DNA from: Verrucomicrobiota bacterium | GTDB taxonomy: Bacteria; Chlamydiota; Chlamydiia; Chlamydiales; Rhabdochlamydiaceae | DNA length: 63,533 bases | NCBI GenBank assembly: GCA_018240015.1 | Contig: JAFEGJ010000005.1 | Coordinates: forward strand, 300,570-364,102 | Direction: 5' to 3' | Shown: positions 18,635-26,644 of the stretch, piece after piece | How the letters are laid out: the number at the start of each line of letters is the position of its first letter | Position numbering within the stretch: the first letter of the stretch is position 1 | Program-made: the position numbers and the translations under genes | Notes under the pieces: generated by a model | Seen by the model: only the letters and a program-made list of their open reading frames with translations | Database searches by the model: none | Told to the model about the DNA's origin: nothing

Positions 18635-19837
18635 ATGAATTCTTTAATTAGCGTTAAAAACAGTTTGTTTAGTGGTTTTGTTACAACAGTTAGTTCTGGT
18701 CTTGAGAAGCTCAATTCGGTTGTGTACACAGCCATGGGACTTCCTCAACCTGAAAGCAGAAGCTGTTCGATGTGGAAGTGTGTCAAAATATCATCTGATA
18801 AATCAGGTGGAACATTATCGAAGTTTGTTTTTTGCTATAAAATTAGCCAGTTGGAGAATAAAGAAATTTCGCGATGGGATATAGATAAAAAAATTGAAGC
18901 AACCTTCCCAGCGATTGAATTTCTGGAAACCTCTCCAGATCTAATAATGTCCTTTATGCACAGGGATCCTATGAGTATTTTTGAGGCATCAAGTGCTGAA
19001 CAAAGAACGGTATTAAAGGAGCTCGGTTATTCATCAAGCATAGAAGGAGATAACATATGTCTTACTGTTCCAGACGCCAAAATGATCAGTTATCGATGGG
19101 AGCAAATCCGCTCAGCCCATCAATTACCTCCTATTTCTATTATCAGCAGTGATGGAATTGCAACAGATAAAGAATTTACTGAAGTGTATGAGAAGCATGA
19201 CGGATTACTGTCGGATGGTAAAGAGATGATCCATGATCACCTTGTTCATATCTCAGGCATTTTGAATGAAATAATAGCAAGCAAAGGTAATTATCCTTTA
19301 TATCGGCCAAAAATGAAAAAACTGATCCTAAGTCTTACTGTTGAACCCGTTCAATGGGCTAAAGAGAATAATCTCGATTACAACTATGCGGAATTAGAAG
19401 CTCTGTGCGGCATGCAAACCGATACTTATTCTGTCCCAACCATCAGTGAGTTTTTGAACCCAACAATGGAGATTATTGAGCAGATTCGGCATAGGAGTGC
19501 TTCTATCTGGAATCCCTACTTCCAACAAAGATTTAAACGAAATATCGAAGAACTCTTCAAAAAACTCGATGAAGTCCTCATCTATTATTACGGTGAAAAG
19601 CTTGGCCTAAAAAGAGAAGATATTGCAACTCTAATTAAAGAAATGCTTGATTATAAACCTAAATACCAAGCATTGGGTGATTCGCCCGCTAGCATCTTAA
19701 CGACAGTGGCATTAAATCTCTATGGTTTGGCCAACAATGTTCCGGGAGCGTCAAAACCCTACATTGTAAGGGTTTGGCAGCGCACAGGAAAAATGCCTGA
19801 TCTCATCGAGAAATGGAAAGACGGTCTAAAACTTTGA
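18635..19837 (+). CDS. unknown protein, paralogue of the 20962 gene
   Basis: 400 residues from ATG 18635; a TTG seven codons upstream is less likely. No known domain is recognised. Residues about 125-235 align with the gene at 20962: KELGYS, a W-x(n)-I stretch, DGIATDKEFTEVYEKHDGLL (there DGIADDITFVEAYFTHDVLL), SDGKEMIHDHLVHI and a Lys-rich strand. The N-terminal region has a weakly hydrophobic start (SLFSGFVTTVSSGLEKL); the C-terminal third is helical. It is AT-richer than the metG operon. An effector-type role is only a guess. Confidence 0.7.
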   Translation: MNSLISVKNSLFSGFVTTVSSGLEKLNSVVYTAMGLPQPESRSCSMWKCVKISSDKSGGTLSKFVFCYKISQLENKEISRWDIDKKIEATFPAIEFLETSPDLIMSFMHRDPMSIFEASSAEQRTVLKELGYSSSIEGDNICLTVPDAKMISYRWEQIRSAHQLPPISIISSDGIATDKEFTEVYEKHDGLLSDGKEMIHDHLVHISGILNEIIASKGNYPLYRPKMKKLILSLTVEPVQWAKENNLDYNYAELEALCGMQTDTYSVPTISEFLNPTMEIIEQIRHRSASIWNPYFQQRFKRNIEELFKKLDEVLIYYYGEKLGLKREDIATLIKEMLDYKPKYQALGDSPASILTTVALNLYGLANNVPGASKPYIVRVWQRTGKMPDLIEKWKDGLKL

Positions 19838-19853
19838 TTCCCTAAAATCTATC

Positions 19854-20750
19854 TTATGGGGAGATTTTTACTGTCCTTTCTTTGAGCTCCATTCGCGATA
19901 ACAGTAGCGTTGATACTGCAATGATGCAGGCTCCAGCCAGCACATTCAACGAGGGTATTTCTTGAAAGAGGAAATACCCGATAGTCGTAGCAAAAATCAG
20001 CCTTGTATACTCAAACGGAGCTACAAAGGAAGCTCTTCCATATTTGAGGGCTTCCACAAGGGTCGCGTTGGAGAGAAGACCGCAAAGGGCTACCCCCATT
20101 AAAAGATAGATATCGACAATAGAGGGCATCTGCCAAATGCCTATAGAAGCAATCCCCGATAAGATCATACTAGCTCCCGTCGCGTAAAAGAGAAGAGTAG
20201 CTGATGATTCAGTTGTGAGAAGCTTTTTGGATAGAATATTCGATCCGCTAGCGAGCAAGTTGGCCACAAAAGCCATCAGGATGGGAAGCCCCAGATGAAA
20301 AGAAAACCCCTGGAGCATAATCAAAATGCCTCCGTACCCCAATCCGATGAGAAGCCAGCGCACTGGGCTATTGGTCTCTTTAAGGAATAAAAAGGCCAAA
20401 AAAGAGGTAATAAGGGGCCCTGTAAAGCCTATGGCGGAGGATGTCGCCAGAGGCAGCTGGCGATAGGCAAAATAGGTCGAAAATAAGGCGGCGGTGATAA
20501 AAACGACGCGCGTGAGGTGAAGAGGCAGGCGAGTGGTTTTTAGATTTTTCATTCCATGACGCAGGATGAAGGGAAGAAGAAAAGTAAAAGCAAAGAGGCT
20601 TCTAAAGAAGAGAACCATCAGGCTCGGCAGCGTAGGTGAAACGAGCTTCACGAGAGAAACGCCCCATGAAAAGCAAAAACTCGAAAATAGCACCAAAAAC
20701 ATGCTAATGAGCGTTTGCTTTCTTAGATTGTAATTCTGAGCAAGTAACAT
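19854..20750 (-). CDS. EamA/DMT-family permease
   Basis: Ten-helix drug/metabolite-transporter-type inner membrane protein of 298 residues with two EamA repeats (about 15-145 and 155-290). Recognisable motifs are FFRSLFAF after helix 2, the GFTGPLITSFLAFLFLKE segment in helix 4 and the matching PFEYTRLIFATTIGYFLFQE in the second repeat. The substrate is unknown. Relatives in intracellular bacteria include S-adenosylmethionine importers, so SAM uptake is a reasonable but unproven suggestion. It lies opposite to and between the two unknown paralogues. Confidence 0.85.
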   Translation of the reverse strand: MLLAQNYNLRKQTLISMFLVLFSSFCFSWGVSLVKLVSPTLPSLMVLFFRSLFAFTFLLPFILRHGMKNLKTTRLPLHLTRVVFITAALFSTYFAYRQLPLATSSAIGFTGPLITSFLAFLFLKETNSPVRWLLIGLGYGGILIMLQGFSFHLGLPILMAFVANLLASGSNILSKKLLTTESSATLLFYATGASMILSGIASIGIWQMPSIVDIYLLMGVALCGLLSNATLVEALKYGRASFVAPFEYTRLIFATTIGYFLFQEIPSLNVLAGACIIAVSTLLLSRMELKERTVKISP

Positions 20751-20914
20751 GAACCGATTTTATCTTTAAGTACCTCTAATATCAATTTCTAAAAATTGAA
20801 CCGACTTTCCTCTTGTAAACTGTAAGTTGTTCTTTGTTAGCGGTCTAAAGAAGAGTTTGTCCTTTTAATTATCTTAACTCTTTAATAGTGAAATGGTTGT
20901 ATTAAATTATTTAC

Positions 20915-20943
20915 TTTACATTATAAGGTAAAAATGATATAAT
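20915..20943 (+). promoter_or_regulatory. TTTACA-17-TATAAT promoter of unknown paralogue 2
   Basis: TTTACA (20915-20920), 17 bp, TATAAT (20938-20943), 18 bases before the ATG at 20962. It has the same flanking bases as the promoter at 18583. Confidence 0.7.
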
Positions 20944-20961
20944 TTATTTTAGGTATTGAGT

Positions 20962-21990
20962 ATGCATAAAATAAATGAAAATACACCTAATAGTAATCAA
21001 AATCTTACTAAGTCGGATGAGACCACCTCAGCTTCAACGCAAAAAGTTGAGCGAGTAAAAAAAGCGAAGGAAGCTGAAGATTTGCATAAATCTGAACGCA
21101 TTACTCGACGCAACTCGTTTTCTCAATTAAACACGGCTCAAAGAACAGAAAAAGAAGAGATTGCCGCAAAATCGGGAGAGGTCTGGACTTGTGTGTCGCG
21201 CAAACCCAATAAATTGGGTGGTTATATCTATTCTTTCTCAAGAAGAATAATGTCTACCGATGAAATGTTTCAACATGATGAAAAACTATATCCTGCAGTT
21301 GAAATCAATGATCCGATTTTATCTGAAACCCAAAAAGAACTAGGTTATTCCTATAAAGTAGAAAATGGTCGCATACACTTGGAGCTATTAGATAGAGAAG
21401 CTTTAATGGCAAATTGGAAAAATTTGCAACAGAGTAATCCACATCTATCCGATCTCAATGTTGCTAACGATGAGGGAATTGCTGATGACATAACTTTCGT
21501 GGAGGCCTATTTTACCCATGATGTTTTGCTTTCTTCGGGCAGAGAGTTTGTGCATGATTCTCTCTTTCATGTACTACCAATGTTGGATGAAAAGATATCT
21601 TATGGAAGAGGAATTTCTTGGCTATCTACTTATAAAAAAGTACGATTTGTTTTAGCGCAAAGTATCTTAAAGCTTTACCAACAAGCTGTAATGGCAAAAA
21701 GATTAATAGAAGAAAATAAAACAGATTTTGACATTGATCTATTAAATAAGGTTAATTTAGCTTTAGGCTATACATCAGACGTGCTTTCAGCAACTTCGGC
21801 AAACAGAGCGACAGAAATATATATACAATGTATTGGACGTATGTTGTGGGATAGTCCTAGTTCTCATGAAAGAGCGTTTCTGCAACGTAAGTTCGGGACA
21901 AGCAAGATGCATGAAGAGTCCTTTGAAAAGGTACAGGAAAAACTTAAAAGCATTGAAGAGCAATTCAAAAATCTTCGAAAAAAAGATTGA
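20962..21990 (+). CDS. unknown protein, paralogue of the 18635 gene
   Basis: 342 residues from ATG 20962; a TTG two codons upstream is less likely. The first 70 residues are polar and disordered (Asn/Ser/Thr, then Lys/Glu-rich), which is compatible with a secretion-signal region. Residues about 110-230 share the block seen in the 18635 product: QKELGYSYKVENGRI, DGIADDITFVEAYFTHDVLL, SSGREFVHDSLFHVLPMLDEKI. It ends in a charged coiled-coil-like helix (EKVQEKLKSIEEQFKNLRKK). Its function is unknown. Confidence 0.7.
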   Translation: MHKINENTPNSNQNLTKSDETTSASTQKVERVKKAKEAEDLHKSERITRRNSFSQLNTAQRTEKEEIAAKSGEVWTCVSRKPNKLGGYIYSFSRRIMSTDEMFQHDEKLYPAVEINDPILSETQKELGYSYKVENGRIHLELLDREALMANWKNLQQSNPHLSDLNVANDEGIADDITFVEAYFTHDVLLSSGREFVHDSLFHVLPMLDEKISYGRGISWLSTYKKVRFVLAQSILKLYQQAVMAKRLIEENKTDFDIDLLNKVNLALGYTSDVLSATSANRATEIYIQCIGRMLWDSPSSHERAFLQRKFGTSKMHEESFEKVQEKLKSIEEQFKNLRKKD

Positions 21991-21996
21991 GCTTCG

Positions 21997-22500
21997 TTAC
22001 TCTATAACAATTTCTAAATGCTCTAAAAGCGCCATCACTTCGGGCTTGGAAAATTTAGCCTTCTGCAGCTTATTTGTCAGGGGATTGATCGAATAGTTGA
22101 TCGCTTCGCGAAAATCGGCTTTCCTAAGATCACTGCTATGAAAGATGCTTCCTTCCAGGTCCGATTTCGTAAATTGTGCACCTTCCAGTTTGGTATTGGT
22201 GAAGTGGGTTTCTTTGATTTTACATTCACGAAAGAGAGTATTTTTTAGATTGAGATCAAAAAAGTTACATGTCGCTATCAGACAGTTTTTAAAGGATAGC
22301 TTCAAAAAGGTGGGATCACATTTACCAAAGTTCACGCCCATAAACTTGCAGTGGATAAACTCAGCATTTTGAAACCTGCATCCATCGAGTTTGGTGAGGC
22401 TAAAATTACAGTGCTCGAATGTACAGTCGACAAACCGGGCCTGAATTAACTCTTTTTCGCCCCAGGTTTTCTTCTTAAAAGTCTCCCGTTCAAAGGACAT
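21997..22500 (-). CDS. pentapeptide-repeat protein (Qnr/McbG-like layout)
   Basis: 167 residues built of A(D/N)LxF-type pentapeptides from about 18 to 135 (for example ARFVDCTFEHCNFSL, NTKLEGAQFTKSDLEG), giving a right-handed quadrilateral helix. The end, INYSINPLTNKLQKAKFSKPEVMALLEHLEIVIE in short form NPLTNKLQKAKFSKPE, matches the C-terminal dimer segment of Qnr-type gyrase-protecting proteins. It overlaps the recD2 stop by 11 bases on the same strand, so the two are co-expressed. DNA mimicry towards gyrase is a family possibility, not shown here. Confidence 0.8.
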   Translation of the reverse strand: MSFERETFKKKTWGEKELIQARFVDCTFEHCNFSLTKLDGCRFQNAEFIHCKFMGVNFGKCDPTFLKLSFKNCLIATCNFFDLNLKNTLFRECKIKETHFTNTKLEGAQFTKSDLEGSIFHSSDLRKADFREAINYSINPLTNKLQKAKFSKPEVMALLEHLEIVIE

Positions 22501-24622
22501 CGCGCAGCGCCTTTTCTAAACCGGTGTATCGCTTTTGCGCGTCATGGCTAGTGACCGCAATCGAGAGTGCTTTTTTCGTGCCAACCAAGATGACGAGTTT
22601 TTTTCCCCGTGTCACGGCGGTGTAGAGGAGGTTGCGGTAGAGCATTTTGTAGTGCGTCGTGTGCACAGGGATAATGACACAGGGAGATTCGCTGCCTTGG
22701 TATTTGTGAATAGAAACCGCATAGGCCAAGATGAGTTCGTCTATTTCTCCAAAATCATAGCTGACAAGGCGGTCGTAGAAAGAGATGGTGAGCGTTTGTT
22801 CGATGAGATCGATCGTCGTGATGCGGCCGATATCGCCGTTGAAGACGAGCTTTTGGTAGTTATTCCGGGTCTGCATCACTTTATCGCCCACATGGAAGGT
22901 TCTACCCATCCGGGTGAGGGGAGTGGGGCTGGGGTTGAGGTTTTTTTGGAGGACGACATTGAGGTTTTCGGTGCCGATTACGCCGCGCTTCATAGGCGCT
23001 AAGACTTGGATATCTTGGAACCTGTGAAAGTGGTGCTTTTTGGGTAGCTCGGTGGTAACGAGTTTGATGATGGTGCTGAGGATCTCTTCGGGCGTTTCCT
23101 GGTACAGAAACTGAAAATCACTCTTGGCATGGTAGGCGATGTCAGGAAACTCGCCATGATTGATTTTGTGGGCATTTGTGACGATGAGAGAGCCTGCAGC
23201 TTGGCGGAAGATCTCGGTGAGACGGGTAGAGCCTGTTTTTCCCGCGGCGAGTAAGTCTTTGAGCACATTGCCAGCGCCGACGCTCGGGAGCTGATCGCTA
23301 TCGCCGATCAGGATAAGACGGCATGAGGAAGGGAGAGCTTTGAGAAGGGCGTGGAAAAGCATCGTATCGACCATGCTCATCTCGTCGATGATGACGAGAT
23401 CAGCAACTAAAGGGTTTTCACGATTTCTCTTAAATCCGCCGGAAGCAAAGTCCATTTCGAGAAGGCTATGGATCGTCGAGGCTTTGCGCCCCGTGATCTC
23501 ACTCAGGCGCTTTCCTGCGCGTCCTGTCGGTGCGGCGCAAATGATGTTTTCAGTGAGTTTTTCGGTGATCGTGAGAATGGCCTTGGTGATCGTGCTTTTG
23601 CCCGTTCCAGGTCCCCCCGTAATGATGTGAACTTTTTCTTGCACGGCCTTTGCCACGGCTTCTTTTTGCTGGTCAGCCAGCTCGATGTGCATCTGTTTTT
23701 GGACCCAATCGAGGGCTTTGGCAACATCGATCGAACGCAGAGGACAGATGCCTGCCTGTAATCTTGCGAGTTCTTTAGCAATGCCAGTTTCTGAGAAGAA
23801 CAAGACGCGTACCCAGACTTTGCCTTCTTCGCGCATGATCTTGTTTTCTTCAGCTAGCTTGTCGAGGCGTACTTTGATCTGAGGAGCTGAGACGTTGAGC
23901 GCCTCTGCTGCCTCAGCAATGAGTTCTTCTTCGGGATAGCAGGTGTGGCCTTCGTTGGAAAGTTCCCAGAGGACATGTTCGATACCGGCATCGATGCGCG
24001 TTGGATAATCGATGGGCATGCCGAGGCTTTGCGCAATCTTGTCGGCAATTTTAAAGCCGATGCCTTGGATTTCCTTGGCGAGCGCATAGGGGTCATTTTT
24101 GAGCCTTTCGATGCTCTCATCGCCGTAGGCGCGGTAGATTTTTTGTGCAAAACTGGGGCTCACCCCAACGCCGCGCAAAAAAATCATCACCGTGCGGACT
24201 TTTTTCTGATCCTTCCAGCAGCTGCGGATCGTGTCGATCCGTTTTTTTCCCAGACCTTCGACTTCGAAGAGCTGCTCGGGATCTTCTTCCAAAATACTCA
24301 GCGTCTCTGTGCCGAATTTCTTAACGATGCGCTCGGCGTAGACAGGGCCGATTCCTTTGATCATGCCCGACTCGAGATAGCGCTGAATGCCGATCAGATC
24401 CGTCGGCGCCTGCGCTTCGAAATTCTCCACTTCAAACTGCCGCCCATGCTGTGGATGATGCTTCCACGAACCTATACACTTGACCGTTTCTCCTACTTGC
24501 AACATGGGGAGCGTTCCCACGATGCAGGTGAGATCGCCTTTGCGCGGTTCTTTAATTTTAGCGACCGTGAAATCATCGCTGGCAAAAACGATGGTTTCAA
24601 CAAAACCGTAGAGTTCTTCCAT
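22490..24622 (-). CDS. recD2: RecD2-type 5'-3' DNA helicase
   Basis: SF1B helicase acting outside a RecBCD complex. ATG 24622 (MEELYGFV) is chosen; an in-frame ATG at 24736 adds 38 unrelated residues and would run into the divergent gene at 24660. In 710 residues: an N-terminal OB-like region, helix-hairpin-helix segments (GIGPVYAERIVKKFG, VEGLGKKRID), Walker A GGPGTGKST, Walker B IIDEMSM, the GDSDQLPSVGAGNVL motif, and a C-terminal SIHKYQGSE motif. Length and domain order fit RecD2. It follows metG in chlamydial order, displaced here by accessory genes. Confidence 0.94.
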   Translation of the reverse strand: MEELYGFVETIVFASDDFTVAKIKEPRKGDLTCIVGTLPMLQVGETVKCIGSWKHHPQHGRQFEVENFEAQAPTDLIGIQRYLESGMIKGIGPVYAERIVKKFGTETLSILEEDPEQLFEVEGLGKKRIDTIRSCWKDQKKVRTVMIFLRGVGVSPSFAQKIYRAYGDESIERLKNDPYALAKEIQGIGFKIADKIAQSLGMPIDYPTRIDAGIEHVLWELSNEGHTCYPEEELIAEAAEALNVSAPQIKVRLDKLAEENKIMREEGKVWVRVLFFSETGIAKELARLQAGICPLRSIDVAKALDWVQKQMHIELADQQKEAVAKAVQEKVHIITGGPGTGKSTITKAILTITEKLTENIICAAPTGRAGKRLSEITGRKASTIHSLLEMDFASGGFKRNRENPLVADLVIIDEMSMVDTMLFHALLKALPSSCRLILIGDSDQLPSVGAGNVLKDLLAAGKTGSTRLTEIFRQAAGSLIVTNAHKINHGEFPDIAYHAKSDFQFLYQETPEEILSTIIKLVTTELPKKHHFHRFQDIQVLAPMKRGVIGTENLNVVLQKNLNPSPTPLTRMGRTFHVGDKVMQTRNNYQKLVFNGDIGRITTIDLIEQTLTISFYDRLVSYDFGEIDELILAYAVSIHKYQGSESPCVIIPVHTTHYKMLYRNLLYTAVTRGKKLVILVGTKKALSIAVTSHDAQKRYTGLEKALRDVL

Positions 24623-24659
24623 ATTGTAATTAATTGACTCTATCGTATAAGAGGAATTT

Positions 24660-25076
24660 ATGCCAGATTTCCATCCTGTGGTCCTCCATTTCCCGATTGT
24701 CCTCTTTTGGACAGGGCTTGTCTTTGACCTGATCAACTGGGTCTGGAAAAAGCAAACCTATCCCGCAGGGCATTGGATCATCATCGCTGCAGCCCTGATG
24801 AGCATTCCTACGGCTCTGACAGGACTCCTGGCCATGGATGAGGTCCCCTTAAACGCTGATGTCATCCACCATCGCAATATGGCTCTGATCACCGTCTCTT
24901 TTGGACTTCTCCACGCTGCCTTTCGTTTCTATATCCTCCTAAAACATAAAATTTTTAAGAGCATCCTTCTCGTGGTTCTCTCTGTTGTCAATGTGGCTCT
25001 CGTCAGCATCACGGCAGAACTGGGTGGCATCGTAGCCTTCCATAAAGGAATTTTTCTAAAACCTTCCGATCATTGA
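24660..25076 (+). CDS. DUF2231-type membrane protein
   Basis: 138 residues with four hydrophobic helices (about 8-25, 38-58, 72-92 and 100-125). The HPVVLHFPIVLFWTGLVFDL start and paired histidines (IHHRNMAL) are typical of the DUF2231 family, whose members are sometimes suggested to bind haem; that is not demonstrated. It is divergent from recD2, with only 37 bases between the start codons, so the two promoters overlap. AGAGGAA precedes the ATG. Confidence 0.75.
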   Translation: MPDFHPVVLHFPIVLFWTGLVFDLINWVWKKQTYPAGHWIIIAAALMSIPTALTGLLAMDEVPLNADVIHHRNMALITVSFGLLHAAFRFYILLKHKIFKSILLVVLSVVNVALVSITAELGGIVAFHKGIFLKPSDH

Positions 25077-25113
25077 TTTTAAACTCTCCCTGTGGCTAAA
25101 ATGCACATTTTAT

Positions 25114-25185
25114 TCCGGATTAGCTCAGCGGTAGAGCAGTGGACTGTTAATCCATTGGTCGCTAGTTCGAATCTAGCATCCGGAG
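25114..25185 (+). tRNA. tRNA-Asn(GUU)
   Basis: A full cloverleaf can be drawn: acceptor TCCGGAT (25114-25120) with ATCCGGA (25178-25184), discriminator G, D arm AGCTCAGCGGTAGAGC, anticodon loop CTGTTAA with GTT at 25146-25148, and T arm GCTAGTTCGAATCTAGC. CCA is not encoded. A toxin-antitoxin module begins about 120 bases downstream. Confidence 0.95.
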
Positions 25186-25280
25186 ATTTGCTTCTATCTT
25201 CTACGTACCAAGACTGGTTTTGCCTTGGAAATCAATAAGTTATAAATTTTTCTAGCTTTGAGTAGTATTTCGTAGTAACA

Positions 25281-25292
25281 TTGTGTATACAA
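25281..25292 (+). promoter_or_regulatory. possible operator of the AbrB-Doc module
   Basis: TTGTGTATACAA is a 12-bp near-palindrome (5 of 6 pairs) directly before the GGAG ribosome-binding site of the antitoxin gene. Autorepression at such a site is usual for this kind of module; binding is inferred. Confidence 0.35.
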
Positions 25293-25308
25293 GCCTGGAG
25301 AAGAACTT

Positions 25309-25539
25309 ATGTTAAAACGGTTGATCAAGCACGGGAATAGTCGCGCAATAGTAGTAGATAAGGCTATCTTAGAAGCTGCGGGAATAGCAGAAGACGCTCT
25401 ATTTCAAATGTCAGTAAATCCCAGTGGTGGATTAGTCATTCAATCTGTCGAAGATAACCAAATCAGTGAGTTTCGAGAAACATTCAAGGAGTTAAATAAG
25501 AAGTATAAAAATCTGATGCAAAACTTGGCGGATTTGTGA
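25309..25539 (+). CDS. AbrB/MazE-type antitoxin
   Basis: 76 residues. The first 45 form a swapped-hairpin DNA-binding fold (LKRLIKHGNSRAIVVDKAIL, then AALFQM-like strand and GGLVIQSV), and the last 30 are a charged helix suited to toxin binding. GGAGAAG lies 8 bases before the ATG. Its stop overlaps the start of the Doc-like toxin (GTGA at 25536-25539). It should act as neutraliser and autorepressor. Confidence 0.85.
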   Translation: MLKRLIKHGNSRAIVVDKAILEAAGIAEDALFQMSVNPSGGLVIQSVEDNQISEFRETFKELNKKYKNLMQNLADL

Positions 25540-25928
25540 TTCATTATATTCAGTATCAATATGTCATTGAAGTTCATGATAATCTGATCGATGAATATGG
25601 AGGGAGGAAAGGGATTCTGAATGAAGGACTTTTGCGGTCTGCTTTAGAAATGCCCAAAGCTCGTTTCGACGGGAAGGATTTACACCGAACAATTTTTGAT
25701 AAAACAGCGGCCTATCTATTTCATCTTATCAAAAATCATCCGTTTGTAGATGGCAATAAACGCACGGCCTCAATGGTAGCCCTGATCTTTTTTGCTTCAA
25801 ATTCTAAGCGCGGTTTTACTATTTTTAATGATGAGTATCAAAAAATTATTCTAGATGTGGCTCAGGGGATTATGAAGAAAAAGGAAATAGCTAAATTCTT
25901 TCGACATGCATGCAGTCAAAAACGTTAA
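25536..25928 (+). CDS. Doc/Fic-family toxin
   Basis: 130 residues, GTG start coupled to the antitoxin stop. The Fic-type loop reads HPFVDGNKRTA with H68 and R76, the form found in death-on-curing proteins; it has Asp-Gly where classical AMP-transferring Fic proteins have Glu/Gly-Asn. Doc phosphorylates EF-Tu in the studied case, so inhibition of translation is the expected activity. The YGGRKGILNEGLLRSALE segment is also typical. The module sits next to tRNA-Asn. Confidence 0.88.
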   Translation: MIHYIQYQYVIEVHDNLIDEYGGRKGILNEGLLRSALEMPKARFDGKDLHRTIFDKTAAYLFHLIKNHPFVDGNKRTASMVALIFFASNSKRGFTIFNDEYQKIILDVAQGIMKKKEIAKFFRHACSQKR

Positions 25929-25943
25929 AACATTAGTAGCTCT

Positions 25944-26444
25944 ATGAAAATCAATCCAGTGAATACCTCCTTTGTTTTCCTTACTTCTCCCGAGAATTTC
26001 CAGCCCAGAATGGAAATCGTAGCTTGCTTTATGACGCAAGGAGAAAATGTTTTGTTTTTGAAACGCCAGCCCCATAAATCTGAAGGCAGTAAGTGGGGGA
26101 TACCTGGAGGCAAAGTTCATCAGGGGGAAACGCTCAATCAAGCCATTCTTCGAGAAGTTCGTGAAGAGACAGCGATTGATTTAGAGGGAAAGACACTCAT
26201 GTACTTTGGAAAGGTTTATATCCGTTATCCTGAGATCGATTTTCTCTATCACATGTATGGGTATGATTTTGAAGATATGAAAATACCGGTTACCATCAAT
26301 CTCGAAGAGCATAGTCAATATCAGTGGATCACTCTGACAGAAGCCTTAAAGCTACCGCTGATTCGAGGGGAAGATGAGTGTATTTATCTTGTCTATGGCA
26401 AGGATTTGTCTTCGCGCAGACAAATCGCGTCGATCCAAAGCTGA
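25944..26444 (+). CDS. Nudix hydrolase
   Basis: 166 residues with a Nudix box GGKVHQGE-x7-REVREETAI (about 52-75); the Gly near the end of the usual box (EExGU) is Ala here. The preceding VLFLKRQPHKSEGSKWGIPGG is the standard lead-in. The substrate cannot be read from the sequence; likely a nucleotide or other phosphoanhydride. It begins 15 bases after the toxin gene and may be part of the same accessory insertion. Confidence 0.85.
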   Translation: MKINPVNTSFVFLTSPENFQPRMEIVACFMTQGENVLFLKRQPHKSEGSKWGIPGGKVHQGETLNQAILREVREETAIDLEGKTLMYFGKVYIRYPEIDFLYHMYGYDFEDMKIPVTINLEEHSQYQWITLTEALKLPLIRGEDECIYLVYGKDLSSRRQIASIQS

Positions 26445-26463
26445 AAACGTGTTAATTTGGTCG

Positions 26464-26495
26464 CGACCATTTTAACATAGGCGTTAAAATGGTCG
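26464..26495. other. perfect long hairpin without U-run
   Basis: GACCATTTTAAC (26465-26476) and GTTAAAATGGTC (26483-26494) form a perfect 12-bp stem, 13 with the C:G pair outside, around the loop ATAGGC. No T-run follows on either side, so it is not a standard terminator; it may be an operator or an mRNA 3'-end stabiliser behind the Nudix gene. The remaining gap to 26645 is AT-rich and holds nothing else I can name. Confidence 0.5.
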
Positions 26496-26644
26496 GATGT
26501 AAGTCATTGATAATCAAAAAACTGATCAAAAAACGCATTGAAAAAATGATAAACCCGCCCGAAATTTGCGGAGATTAGGATCCAAAAAAAACATTGGTGA
26601 TCAAAGCTTTCTCTTAATACAATTTCCCCTCATGGGAGGTGGCC

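Noticed and set aside
24623..24736. Longer start of recD2 (38 extra residues)
   Set aside because: The extension is unlike the family and would cross the divergent gene beginning at 24660.
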